Shown here one piece after another: positions 14,648-20,762 of a stretch of DNA of 23,061 bases. Under the pieces are notes generated by a model. It made no database searches. It was not told the origin of the DNA and saw nothing but the letters and a program-made list of their open reading frames with translations. Positions within the stretch are counted from its first letter, which is position 1. Each line of letters opens with the position of its first letter. Source of the stretch: a virus; IMG/VR virus record IMGVR_UViG_3300044627_000331, positions 1-23,061 of that record; one strand, written 5' to 3'. A program made the position numbers and the translations under genes.

Positions 14648-16783
14648 TTGAAAAAACTCTTGCGTACATTTACAGTTTTTATTCTTGCTTTTGGATGGCT
14701 ATTTATAGCACCAACAGGGGCTAATTCTGACGATCCTATAGCAATAGGCGCACAAAGGATAGAAGCCCTAAACGAACAAGTTTCAGACCTTAATGATATT
14801 TCTGAGTTTGTTCCTCTCATAGAAGAAGCCCAAGATAAATATGACGCTGCCGTGATTTCCAGGGATAATAAAATATCAGCAGAAGAAGACTATGTAGATG
14901 CAGTAGATGCAGAATCAACATCCCTATCTAATTTGAATAATAAAATATCATTATTAAATGCAGCGCAAAAAGCGGTAGATGATCAAACCCCAATAGTTTC
15001 AACTGCATTAACAAACAGAAACAATGCTCAGGAAGCATTGGCAATAGCCAACCTTAATCTTCAAACCACACAGTCTAATATGCAGGCTGCTGGAGGATCA
15101 GGTTTGGCATATACTGTTTATAATCTTGTTAGACAGGGTAATGTTGCTACCCCAGGATCTGTGCTTTGTTCTGGCACCTGGAACTCAAGTTCTATGAACC
15201 TTCCAGTTTGTGATAATAGATATGAAAACTTTATTGTTAAGTTTGTTGGACAGATTACAGTTCCGTCATGGTTTACAACAGTATCATTTGGGGGATACAC
15301 AGATGATGGGTTTAAAATGTATGTAGATGGAGTACTTGCTACAAGTCAGTGGGTAGAGCAAGGAACAACATGGAGTCCATTTACTCCAGTTTATAATGTT
15401 AGTGAAGACAAAACATTAGATGTAGAAATTTGGTGGTACAACGGTGGGGGCCCAGGCTCTTATCTTCTTGGATGGACAATTCCTGGTGGAATGACTAGTG
15501 CAGGGTGTGATTATGCTGGAAATCCAAGAGTGTGGGGAGAAAATTTTAGTTGTGATCTTAATACATTTTCTTCTGGTCCTGGTGCAACACAAGAGCAAAT
15601 AAATGATTATAACCAAGCACTTGCAGCAAGAACATCTGCATTAGCAACTTATAATGATAAGTTATCTGTTTATAACACGGAACTTGAAAAGTTAAATACA
15701 TATAACAGTGAATTAACAACTGCCAATACTAATAAAAATAATGCACAAACTGCCTATGAAACTGCACAAGATAATACTCAAGATGCATTAGATGAAAAAA
15801 ATAATGCTATTGAAGACTACAATAATGCAATTGAAGATATGAATAATGCTATTACTGCCGCAGAAGAAGAGTACGAGGCTCAATGGGATTTTGAAGAAAG
15901 GCAGAGAATTAATGCTGCTATTGCTACTGCCCTTGCAAATATGCCACAGCCAGAACCAACACCAGAGGTTACAGTTGAGCCTACCCCAGAGCCTTCTCCA
16001 GAACCATCAACTGAGCCAACAGAGGAACCTACTGAAGAACCTACGCCAGAGCCTTCTCCAGGGCCTTCTCCAGAGCCTACAGAAGATCCTAAGCCAGAGC
16101 CTACGGAGGAACCTACACCTGACCCAACCCCAGAAGTTACTCCAGATCCAAAACCAACAGATGAGCCAGTGGTAGAGCCAACTGAAGAGCCAACTCCAGA
16201 ACCTACACCAGAAATAACTCCTGAACCAGAACCAACAACTAATCCTGAGATAGAGGATGAAGAGTTGGCTGCACTTATTCCCGAAAAAGGCACAGGAACA
16301 TCAGAAGATTTATCTGGAGTTATTGCTAACCTTACAAGTAAGGATAATAAGTTAGTTACACTTTCACCTGAACAGGTAGCAGCGGTTAGCCAAACACTTA
16401 AGTCTTTGACGCAAGAAGCAAAGTCAGAGATTGCTGGAGACCTTGGAATCAAGGCATCAGAAGTTGCACAGATTGCTGAGCAAATGAAGGGTAATCCAGC
16501 ACTTGCCTCAGCATTTGTTGAGTTCGCAGAAAGAGCAGGGGATGCAGGAAATTCTGCAATGCCATTTACATTAGCAGATGCAGTAACAGAAGTGCAAACA
16601 GAGGCATTTTTAGCAGATCCATTGGGAGCAATTACAAACATAGATTTTGAAAAGATTCTAAACCCAGCGGAATGGGGAAAGGATATGACTGACGACCAAA
16701 GAGAAAAGGCTCAAGAAGTCATAATCCCAGTAATTATAGTATCAAACATTGTTAGTTCTGTTATGTCAATAAGGAGGTTATAA
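14648..16783 (+). CDS. large surface protein: signal peptide, coiled coils, PA14/GLEYA-like domain, Pro/Glu/Thr stalk, C-terminal anchor
   Basis: 711 residues, TTG start with AGGAG 9 nt upstream. Order of parts: signal peptide 1-26 (KKLLRTFTVFILAFGWLFIA); coiled coil about 35-145; a beta-sandwich 153-303 with YTDDGFKMYVDGVL and WWYNGGGPGSYLLGW, typical of PA14/GLEYA carbohydrate-binding domains, and cysteines C174, C188, C287 and C302; a second Asn/Gln-rich coiled coil 313-430; a PTPEPSPEP-like stalk 434-535; a helical domain 545-690; and a final hydrophobic segment VIIPVIIVSNIVSSVMS ending in RRL. It looks like an anchored adhesin, with the sugar-binding head held between coiled coils. It may alter the infected cell surface or act as a receptor-binding virion part. 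Export and architecture are seen; the role is inferred. Confidence 0.82.
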   Translation: MKKLLRTFTVFILAFGWLFIAPTGANSDDPIAIGAQRIEALNEQVSDLNDISEFVPLIEEAQDKYDAAVISRDNKISAEEDYVDAVDAESTSLSNLNNKISLLNAAQKAVDDQTPIVSTALTNRNNAQEALAIANLNLQTTQSNMQAAGGSGLAYTVYNLVRQGNVATPGSVLCSGTWNSSSMNLPVCDNRYENFIVKFVGQITVPSWFTTVSFGGYTDDGFKMYVDGVLATSQWVEQGTTWSPFTPVYNVSEDKTLDVEIWWYNGGGPGSYLLGWTIPGGMTSAGCDYAGNPRVWGENFSCDLNTFSSGPGATQEQINDYNQALAARTSALATYNDKLSVYNTELEKLNTYNSELTTANTNKNNAQTAYETAQDNTQDALDEKNNAIEDYNNAIEDMNNAITAAEEEYEAQWDFEERQRINAAIATALANMPQPEPTPEVTVEPTPEPSPEPSTEPTEEPTEEPTPEPSPGPSPEPTEDPKPEPTEEPTPDPTPEVTPDPKPTDEPVVEPTEEPTPEPTPEITPEPEPTTNPEIEDEELAALIPEKGTGTSEDLSGVIANLTSKDNKLVTLSPEQVAAVSQTLKSLTQEAKSEIAGDLGIKASEVAQIAEQMKGNPALASAFVEFAERAGDAGNSAMPFTLADAVTEVQTEAFLADPLGAITNIDFEKILNPAEWGKDMTDDQREKAQEVIIPVIIVSNIVSSVMSIRRL
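15947..16252 (+). repeat. Pro-Glu-Thr-rich low-complexity repeat tract
   Basis: About 100 codons made of degenerate PTPEPSPEP, EPTEEPTPE and PDPTPEVTPD units (residues 434-535 of the surface protein). The DNA repeats CCAGAGCCT/CCAACTGAAGAG variants. Such tracts form extended stalks in cell-wall-associated proteins and can change length by slippage or recombination. Confidence 0.85.
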
Positions 16784-16787
16784 TAGG

Positions 16788-17213
16788 ATGGTTATGAATA
16801 AAGTTAAAGAGAAGGTAAAGGTGATTTTAGGCAAGATAAAGATGCCTAAAGTTGTAATTCCTAAAATAAAAATACCAAGCATTAAAATACCAAAGTTTAA
16901 GATGCCAAAAATATCTATCCCAAGCATTAAAATGCCAAAAATAAATATGGAAAAACCAAAAGCATACATTACAAAGTCTTTTCCGATTATTAAAAAAATG
17001 TTTAAAATTTTTACAAAGATTGTTAAAGGCTTTATTTCATGGTTTTGGAAAGCAGTTAAAGAAAGTATTGCTCAGGTTTGGACACTGCTTGGATTCTTTA
17101 TTGCATGGCTTACGCTTACAGGAACAGCCCAGCAGGTAGTTGGAATGGCAACATTAATTGCCACTGCTATCTGGCTTATAACAATACCATTGCGTGAAGA
17201 CAAAGAAGATTAG
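16788..17213 (+). CDS. membrane protein with seven proline-pentad repeats and two C-terminal TM segments
   Basis: 141 residues, very lysine-rich N-terminal half. Residues 19-53 are seven consecutive pentads of form (I/M)-P-(K/S)-(I/V/F)-x (MPKVV, IPKIK, IPSIK, IPKFK, MPKIS, IPSIK, MPKIN), with prolines at 20, 25, 30, 35, 40, 45 and 50. Residues 60-95 form an amphipathic cationic region (IIKKMFKIFTKIVKGFISWFWKAV). Hydrophobic segments at about 97-111 and 115-135 look like a membrane hairpin. A perfect AAGGAGG (16771-16777) lies in the end of the previous gene. Positively charged amphipathic plus hairpin layout could suit a holin, membrane anchor or wall-spanning protein. No family is recognised. 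Confidence 0.8.
   Translation: MVMNKVKEKVKVILGKIKMPKVVIPKIKIPSIKIPKFKMPKISIPSIKMPKINMEKPKAYITKSFPIIKKMFKIFTKIVKGFISWFWKAVKESIAQVWTLLGFFIAWLTLTGTAQQVVGMATLIATAIWLITIPLREDKED
16842..16946 (+). repeat. 15-nt coding repeats (seven pentad units)
   Basis: Seven 15-nt units encoding (I/M)-P-x-(I/V/F)-x. The string CCAAGCATTAAAAT(A/G)CCAAA occurs twice, 45 nt apart (three units), pointing to duplication of a multi-unit block and not only to protein-level convergence. Confidence 0.75.
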
Positions 17214-17226
17214 GATAGTTACTGAT

Positions 17227-17436
17227 ATGAAAAAAATAGCAGCCCTACTATCAGCATCTGTGCTTTCTTTGTTATTGACCTCTTGCGGGGTACTGGAGAA
17301 TAGATATCGCTATGATTGCCACGACCCTGAAAACTGGTATAATAAAGAGTGTAATCCACCAATATGCTTGGCAGATGGATTATGCACTAAAGACATACTT
17401 GGTTTTGATCCTACGGAGGGTAGCGTAAATGAGTAA
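17227..17436 (+). CDS. small Cys-rich lipoprotein, 69 aa
   Basis: Lipoprotein signal: MKKIAALLSASVLSLLLTSC, with lipobox LTSC and lipidated cysteine C20. The short mature part (RYRYDCHDPENWYNKECN ... ICLADGLC) has four more cysteines (C31, C42, C47, C53) that could form two disulfides outside the membrane. I recall similar short lipoproteins with a 'YRY.C.DP.NW....C..P.C' pattern in marine phages, next to a two-TM protein as here, but their function is not known to me. I chose ATG 17227 because it gives a proper signal peptide with AGGATAG 9 nt upstream; the in-frame ATG at 17194 adds a charged extension. It overlaps the next gene by 8 nt. Confidence 0.82.
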   Translation: MKKIAALLSASVLSLLLTSCGVLENRYRYDCHDPENWYNKECNPPICLADGLCTKDILGFDPTEGSVNE

Positions 17437-17752
17437 AAAAAGATATACATCAGATGAATTAGATGCAAGACTAAAATTTTTTCTTGGTATGACACTAGGA
17501 ACAATTCTATTGTTTACAACAATGGGAATTCTGTATGCCCTTGTTTTTGTAACACAGCCAATTGGAGAGCAGTCAGAAAATGACAAGATGTTCTTTAATG
17601 TATTATCATCTGTAGCAACATTTATTACTGGCACACTTGCTGGTATTTTAATTGGTAAAAATGGCGGGGGTTCAGATAACTCACAGCCTATTCAGACATC
17701 TGAGCCTGTAGTTAATCAGGTAGCAGATGACTTTGATGACTTTATTGAATAA
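17429..17752 (+). CDS. two-TM membrane protein, holin candidate
   Basis: 107 residues. A charged N-terminus (SKKRYTSDELDARLK) precedes TM1 at about 17-41 (FFLGMTLGTILLFTTMGILY) and TM2 at about 54-76 (MFFNVLSSVATFITGTLAGI), then a polar acidic tail ending DDFDDFIE. Size and two TM segments fit class II holins, which make the membrane lesion that lets endolysin reach the wall. GGAGGG lies 8 nt before ATG 17429. It is fused by overlap to the lipoprotein gene, so the pair may act together in lysis or in membrane defence. The lysin gene is about 2.2 kb downstream. The holin role is inferred only. Confidence 0.8.
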   Translation: MSKKRYTSDELDARLKFFLGMTLGTILLFTTMGILYALVFVTQPIGEQSENDKMFFNVLSSVATFITGTLAGILIGKNGGGSDNSQPIQTSEPVVNQVADDFDDFIE

Positions 17753-17764
17753 ATAATACCCTGC

Positions 17765-17793
17765 TTGACACCATTTTGTGTAGATGCTATACT
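17765..17793 (+). promoter_or_regulatory. near-consensus sigma70 promoter for the HslV-like protease gene
   Basis: TTGACA (17765-17770), exactly 17 nt, TATACT (17788-17793), with extended TGC before the -10. It is the best promoter in the window. The -10 is half of a palindrome TATACT-TG-AGTATA (17788-17801). Predicted start is near 17800, with AGGGG shortly before ATG 17820. Confidence 0.8.
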
Positions 17794-17819
17794 TGAGTAT
17801 ACATATCTAAGGGGTAGGC

Positions 17820-18338
17820 ATGACCTGTGTTGCAGGAATAGTAAAAGACGGCAAAGTTTATATTGCTGGTGAGCGTGGTGCATCACAAGACAATTACATT
17901 GTGTCTATTGACAAACCAAAAATTTGGAAATCTGGTTCATATATTTTTGGATATTCAGGAACATTTGATGCACAAATTATTCAGTATAACTTTATTCCAC
18001 CTGCACCTGAAGGTAACTTAGATAAATTCATGCATGGAAAGTTTTTAAAATCTCTTAAAGCATTTTATAATGAATGGGATATTGGTGGTAAAGATAGTGA
18101 AATATCACTTTTAATTGGCATTAAAGGTAAACTCTATGAGCATGAAGCAGAAGGGTTTACTATGATTTCCTATGACAGAGACTATCTTGCCATAGGATCA
18201 GGAGCAGACTACGCTATGGGTTCTCTTCATGCTACCCAAACTCATAAAGATCCAAAGCGTAGGCTTGCTCTTGCTGTAGGTTGTGCTATTCAATTTAGCA
18301 CATCTTGTATTGGTCCAGTTGACTTTTTAAACGCATAG
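17820..18338 (+). CDS. HslV/proteasome-beta-like Ntn-hydrolase peptidase
   Basis: 172 residues. After removal of the first Met, Thr would be the N-terminal nucleophile (MTCVAGIVKDGKVYIAGERG). Counting from that Thr, position 17 is Glu and position 33 is Lys, aligning without gaps with D17 and K33 of HslV. FGYSGTFDAQ matches the HslV FAGGTADA region, and IGSGADYAMGSLHA matches GSGGNYALAAARA. The usual Asp17 is thus replaced by Glu. The family is a self-compartmentalised protease that normally needs an unfoldase; none is encoded in the window, so it might use a host ATPase or act on small or unfolded substrates. It has its own strong promoter, and the next gene's promoter overlaps its 3' end. 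Confidence 0.85.
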   Translation: MTCVAGIVKDGKVYIAGERGASQDNYIVSIDKPKIWKSGSYIFGYSGTFDAQIIQYNFIPPAPEGNLDKFMHGKFLKSLKAFYNEWDIGGKDSEISLLIGIKGKLYEHEAEGFTMISYDRDYLAIGSGADYAMGSLHATQTHKDPKRRLALAVGCAIQFSTSCIGPVDFLNA

Positions 18339-18347
18339 GGGTATACT
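18319..18347 (+). promoter_or_regulatory. sigma70-type promoter predicting a leaderless mRNA
   Basis: TTGACT (18319-18324), 17 nt, TATACT (18342-18347). The ATG at 18354 follows the -10 by only 6 nt, so transcription should start at or next to the start codon. No Shine-Dalgarno is present. The -10 is part of a palindrome TATACT-A-AGTATA (18342-18354). Confidence 0.75.
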
Positions 18348-18353
18348 AAGTAT

Positions 18354-18572
18354 ATGGAAGAATTTGACGACATATTAAAAAAGATTCAGGAAACTGAATC
18401 AGACTTTAATGAGTTTGAAATTTGGCTTGATAATGGAATTGAACGGGGATGGATAACAGAACCGTTCTGTAATACTCATGATGGTGATCCATACATGAGC
18501 GAAGAAGAAGAAGCAGAATGGGAAGCAGGGGGCGACCCATGTCAAGTAGTATTTAAAATAAAGGAGATATAA
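18354..18572 (+). CDS. acidic 72-residue hypothetical protein
   Basis: Strongly acidic protein with the segment WLDNGIERGWITEPFCNTHDGDPYM and a final GGDPCQVVFKIKEI. Similar GW..P.C.THDG.P...EE..W..G.DPC patterns occur, as I recall, in small proteins of actinobacteria and their phages; no function is known to me. Two cysteines and a histidine (C59 region, CNTH) might bind metal. The start is unambiguous because the promoter spacing predicts a leaderless message beginning at this ATG. Its stop directly abuts the subtilisin ATG, and the subtilisin ribosome site lies within its last codons, so the two genes form one unit. Confidence 0.8.
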   Translation: MEEFDDILKKIQETESDFNEFEIWLDNGIERGWITEPFCNTHDGDPYMSEEEEAEWEAGGDPCQVVFKIKEI

Positions 18573-19403
18573 ATGAAAAAGGTAGTGGGGATTTTTACAA
18601 TTCTGTTTGCTGTTGCATTTTTGCCAGCGGTACAGGCTGAAGAAAAGGTTGCAATTGCAATTATTGACACTGGTGTAGATACATCACAGGTAAAAGTATT
18701 TCATGAGGTATGTATTATGGAAGAAAAGCGTTGTCCAAACAAGCAAACTTTCATGGAAGGTCCTGGCTCTGCAACACGCTCTGCCGTAAATGGGTTTGAG
18801 CATGGAACACGCATGGTTAAAGTTGCACAAGCAATTAATCCAAATGTAAATATTGTTTTTATTCGTATTATTCCAGCAGACAGAAATGACAAAAATCCTA
18901 TGTTTGCTGCTGCAAATTCTAATAGCACTGTAAAGCAGGCTCTTGATTGGGTAGTTAAGAATAAGACAAAGTTTAATATTGTAGCAACATCTACATCTTT
19001 TTCTGAGTATTCTAGATTCAAAAAGGGTGCTAACTATTGTCCAGTAAATCGTCCTTTGCAAAATACTATTGTATCTTTGCAAAAGTTAAACGTTGGAACT
19101 TTTTTTAGTGCTGGTAATGACTACAAGGCAGATCAAATTGGATACCCAGCATGTATCTCTGAGTCAATTGCAGTAGGTGCATCTAATGCTGACCATAGAG
19201 TTGAACTCTACAGCAATAAGGCTCCACAAATTGATTTCTTTGCTCTTGGTACATATGATATTTTAGGAGAAAGAATTATGGGAACTTCTCCATCTACCGC
19301 TGCACTAGCAGCACATTGGGCTAAAAATTACAAGGGTACTTATCAGGGTACATACGACTATTTAAAGTCGGTATCAATCAACCTTGTGGTGCCTTTAGCA
19401 TAG
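18573..19403 (+). CDS. secreted subtilisin-like serine protease (S8 family)
   Basis: 276 residues. Signal peptide 1-22 (KKVVGIFTILFAVAFLPAVQA, cleavage after VQA). The catalytic triad is in order: D32 in AIAIIDTGVDTS, H77 in GFEHGTRMVKVA and S239 in GTSPSTAALAAHW, with the oxyanion-hole asparagine N182 in FFSAGND. The mature domain begins almost at the catalytic Asp, so there is no I9 propeptide, which most secreted subtilases need for folding. Strong AAGGAG before ATG 18573. Likely works outside the membrane, perhaps on host surface proteins, at lysis, or in processing of the phage surface proteins encoded upstream. The catalytic assignment is strong; the substrate is unknown. Confidence 0.9.
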   Translation: MKKVVGIFTILFAVAFLPAVQAEEKVAIAIIDTGVDTSQVKVFHEVCIMEEKRCPNKQTFMEGPGSATRSAVNGFEHGTRMVKVAQAINPNVNIVFIRIIPADRNDKNPMFAAANSNSTVKQALDWVVKNKTKFNIVATSTSFSEYSRFKKGANYCPVNRPLQNTIVSLQKLNVGTFFSAGNDYKADQIGYPACISESIAVGASNADHRVELYSNKAPQIDFFALGTYDILGERIMGTSPSTAALAAHWAKNYKGTYQGTYDYLKSVSINLVVPLA

Positions 19404-19412
19404 TGATATAAT
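19384..19412 (+). promoter_or_regulatory. promoter for the small heat-shock protein gene
   Basis: TTGTGG (19384-19389), 17 nt, TGA-TATAAT (extended -10; hexamer 19407-19412). The -35 lies in the last codons of the subtilisin. Predicted start near 19419 is at the foot of the leader hairpin. Confidence 0.7.
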
Positions 19413-19416
19413 AGGT

Positions 19417-19443
19417 AGTGCACCTGCCAAATGGGGGTGCACT
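19417..19443 (+). promoter_or_regulatory. 5'-leader stem-loop before the hsp20 gene
   Basis: AGTGCACC (19417-19424) and GGTGCACT (19436-19443) are perfect 8-bp inverted repeats around an 11-nt loop. The stem would form at the very 5' end of the transcript. The AAAGGGG ribosome site (19459-19465) lies downstream of it and is not sequestered, and no T-run follows, so it is neither a simple terminator nor a simple RNA thermometer. It may stabilise the mRNA or be a protein-binding site. Confidence 0.6.
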
Positions 19444-19470
19444 AACTTATTCGCTTGAAAGGGGAATAAA

Positions 19471-19899
19471 ATGGGAAACCAATTCGCTATGGATCTATTC
19501 AATGATCCTTTTTTTATTGGCTTCAACAGAGAGTTGAGCCGCTTAAACACAGCACATAAAACAAACTCACAATCATATCCTCCATATGATCTTCTTAAAC
19601 TAGATGAAGATACATATAGGCTATCACTTGCAATTGCAGGGTTTACCAAAGATGACTTAAAAATCTCTGTAGATAATGGAACTCTTATTATTAAGGGTGA
19701 AATTGTTGAGGTAACAGATGCTGAGGTAGTTCACAAGGGCATTGCTGGTCGTAAATTTGTACGATCATTTGCTCTTGGAGAATACATGGAAATAACTGGG
19801 GCAGAAATGAAGGACGGTATGTTACATATTGATATAGACCGTATTGTTCCTGAAGAAAAAAAGCCTAAAGAAATCGCTATCAAGGTTGCTAAAAAGTAA
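19471..19899 (+). CDS. small heat-shock protein, Hsp20/IbpA-like
   Basis: 142 residues with an alpha-crystallin domain. YPPYDLLKLDEDTYRLSLAI (36-55) starts the domain; HKGIAGRKFVRSFALGEYME (88-107) corresponds to the IbpA-type GIAxRxFxRxFxL segment; GMLHIDI at 116-122 matches the G-x-L motif; and a C-terminal I-x-I (I135/I137) is present for oligomer assembly. ATP-independent chaperone that holds unfolded proteins, possibly phage head or tail proteins in late infection. Small Hsp genes occur in many aquatic phages, including cyanophages. It has its own promoter, a 5' hairpin and strong AAAGGGG. It lies between two protease genes and the lysin. Confidence 0.92.
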   Translation: MGNQFAMDLFNDPFFIGFNRELSRLNTAHKTNSQSYPPYDLLKLDEDTYRLSLAIAGFTKDDLKISVDNGTLIIKGEIVEVTDAEVVHKGIAGRKFVRSFALGEYMEITGAEMKDGMLHIDIDRIVPEEKKPKEIAIKVAKK

Positions 19900-19914
19900 C
19901 CAATAGGATATAAT
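19886..19914 (+). promoter_or_regulatory. promoter for the endolysin gene
   Basis: TTGCTA (19886-19891), 17 nt, TATAAT (19909-19914), starting within the end of hsp20. Predicted start near 19921-19922 begins the transcript with TGCACCTG, the same eight bases found at the hsp20 start. Weak ACATA/TATGT inverted repeats (19917-19936) flank it. The leader of about 48 nt carries AGGAG before ATG 19970. Confidence 0.7.
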
Positions 19915-19969
19915 AGACATATGCACCTGAGTATGTGTTTAAACTGCTCACTAATATTAGGAGATAAAA

Positions 19970-20761
19970 ATGACAACTAAGGGTTCGCTAGAAGCAATCA
20001 TTGATATTGCAAAGAAAGAAATTGGAACTATTGAAGGTCCAAAAGATAATGAAACAAAGTATGGCAAGTGGAGCGGTGCTAACTTTCAGCCATGGTGTCA
20101 GTCCTTTGTTTCTTGGTGTGCGTTTACATCTGGTTTAGATGCTAAGAAGTACCCAAAGACTGCTTCAACAGTAGCAGCAGCAGATTGGTTTAAGAAGAAT
20201 AATAGATGGGCAGATGCTCGCAATGATGATCCAACTCCAGGAGACTGGATCTTTTTTGATTTTCCAGATGATGGTGTAAATCGTATTTCACATGTTGGTC
20301 TTTGCATAAAGAATAATGGAGATGGAACTATCCAAGTTATTGAAGGAAACACATCAGGAACTTCAAAGGGAGACCAGAGAAATGGTGGAATGTGCGTAGA
20401 AAAAACTCGTGCTTATGTAAAAAACAAGAAGGGCATCTTGAATGCTGTTGTTGGCTGGGGCCGTCCAGTATATGCTGGAGAAGAAAATCTCCCATTGCTT
20501 TCAAAAGGTGGAGCAGTTTCGCAACCAACTGCTACTGCAAGTGCACAACCAGCAAATGCAGAAAAGAAGCAGTTTACTCCATTTAAAGTTGGATCAAAGG
20601 GAGAATCAGTAAAAAAGGTTCAAGAACTCTTAGGAGTAAATGCAGACGGTAGTTTTGGTCCAGGAACTGAAAAAGCAGTTAAGTCTTTTCAAAAGAAGTC
20701 TTCTTTGCCAGTAACAGGTGTAGTTGATCAAGCAACATTAAAGGTACTAAGAGGTAAGTAA
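19970..20761 (+). CDS. endolysin: CHAP-type amidase/peptidase with C-terminal peptidoglycan-binding domain
   Basis: 263 residues, no signal peptide, so export to the wall would depend on a holin. N-terminal catalytic CHAP-like (NlpC/P60-related) domain 1-168: nucleophile C43 in FQPWCQSFVSWC, H108 in RISHVGLC, and E125/N127 in VIEGNTSG as third residue. Pro/Thr/Ala linker about 180-198. C-terminal PG_binding_1 domain 203-263 with VGSKGESVKKVQELLGV, GSFGPGTEKAVKSFQKK and VTGVVDQATLKVL. Together these cut and bind peptidoglycan, in line with a Gram-positive-type wall. It is followed 1 nt later by an FmdB-like gene. A virion-associated lysin is possible, but soluble endolysin is the simplest reading. 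Confidence 0.92.
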   Translation: MTTKGSLEAIIDIAKKEIGTIEGPKDNETKYGKWSGANFQPWCQSFVSWCAFTSGLDAKKYPKTASTVAAADWFKKNNRWADARNDDPTPGDWIFFDFPDDGVNRISHVGLCIKNNGDGTIQVIEGNTSGTSKGDQRNGGMCVEKTRAYVKNKKGILNAVVGWGRPVYAGEENLPLLSKGGAVSQPTATASAQPANAEKKQFTPFKVGSKGESVKKVQELLGVNADGSFGPGTEKAVKSFQKKSSLPVTGVVDQATLKVLRGK

Positions 20762-20762
20762 T

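Noticed and set aside
15880-16641. 253-codon open frame on the - strand, rich in Gly, Ser and Val
   Set aside because: It is the complement of the Pro/Glu/Thr repeat tract; the low-complexity GSGVGS composition is a by-product of that. The + strand gene has a signal peptide and recognisable domains.
16779-16784. TATAAT before the pentad-repeat gene
   Set aside because: No -35 or TG extension, and it would start transcription inside the gene. A perfect AAGGAGG nearby indicates translation from the upstream mRNA.
18684-19082. 132-codon - strand open frame
   Set aside because: Lies inside the subtilisin gene, whose catalytic motifs are intact; its Cys/Ile-rich composition is not protein-like.
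19417-19443. hsp20 leader hairpin as a terminator or RNA thermometer
   Set aside because: No T-run follows it, and the ribosome site lies outside the stem, so neither standard model fits.
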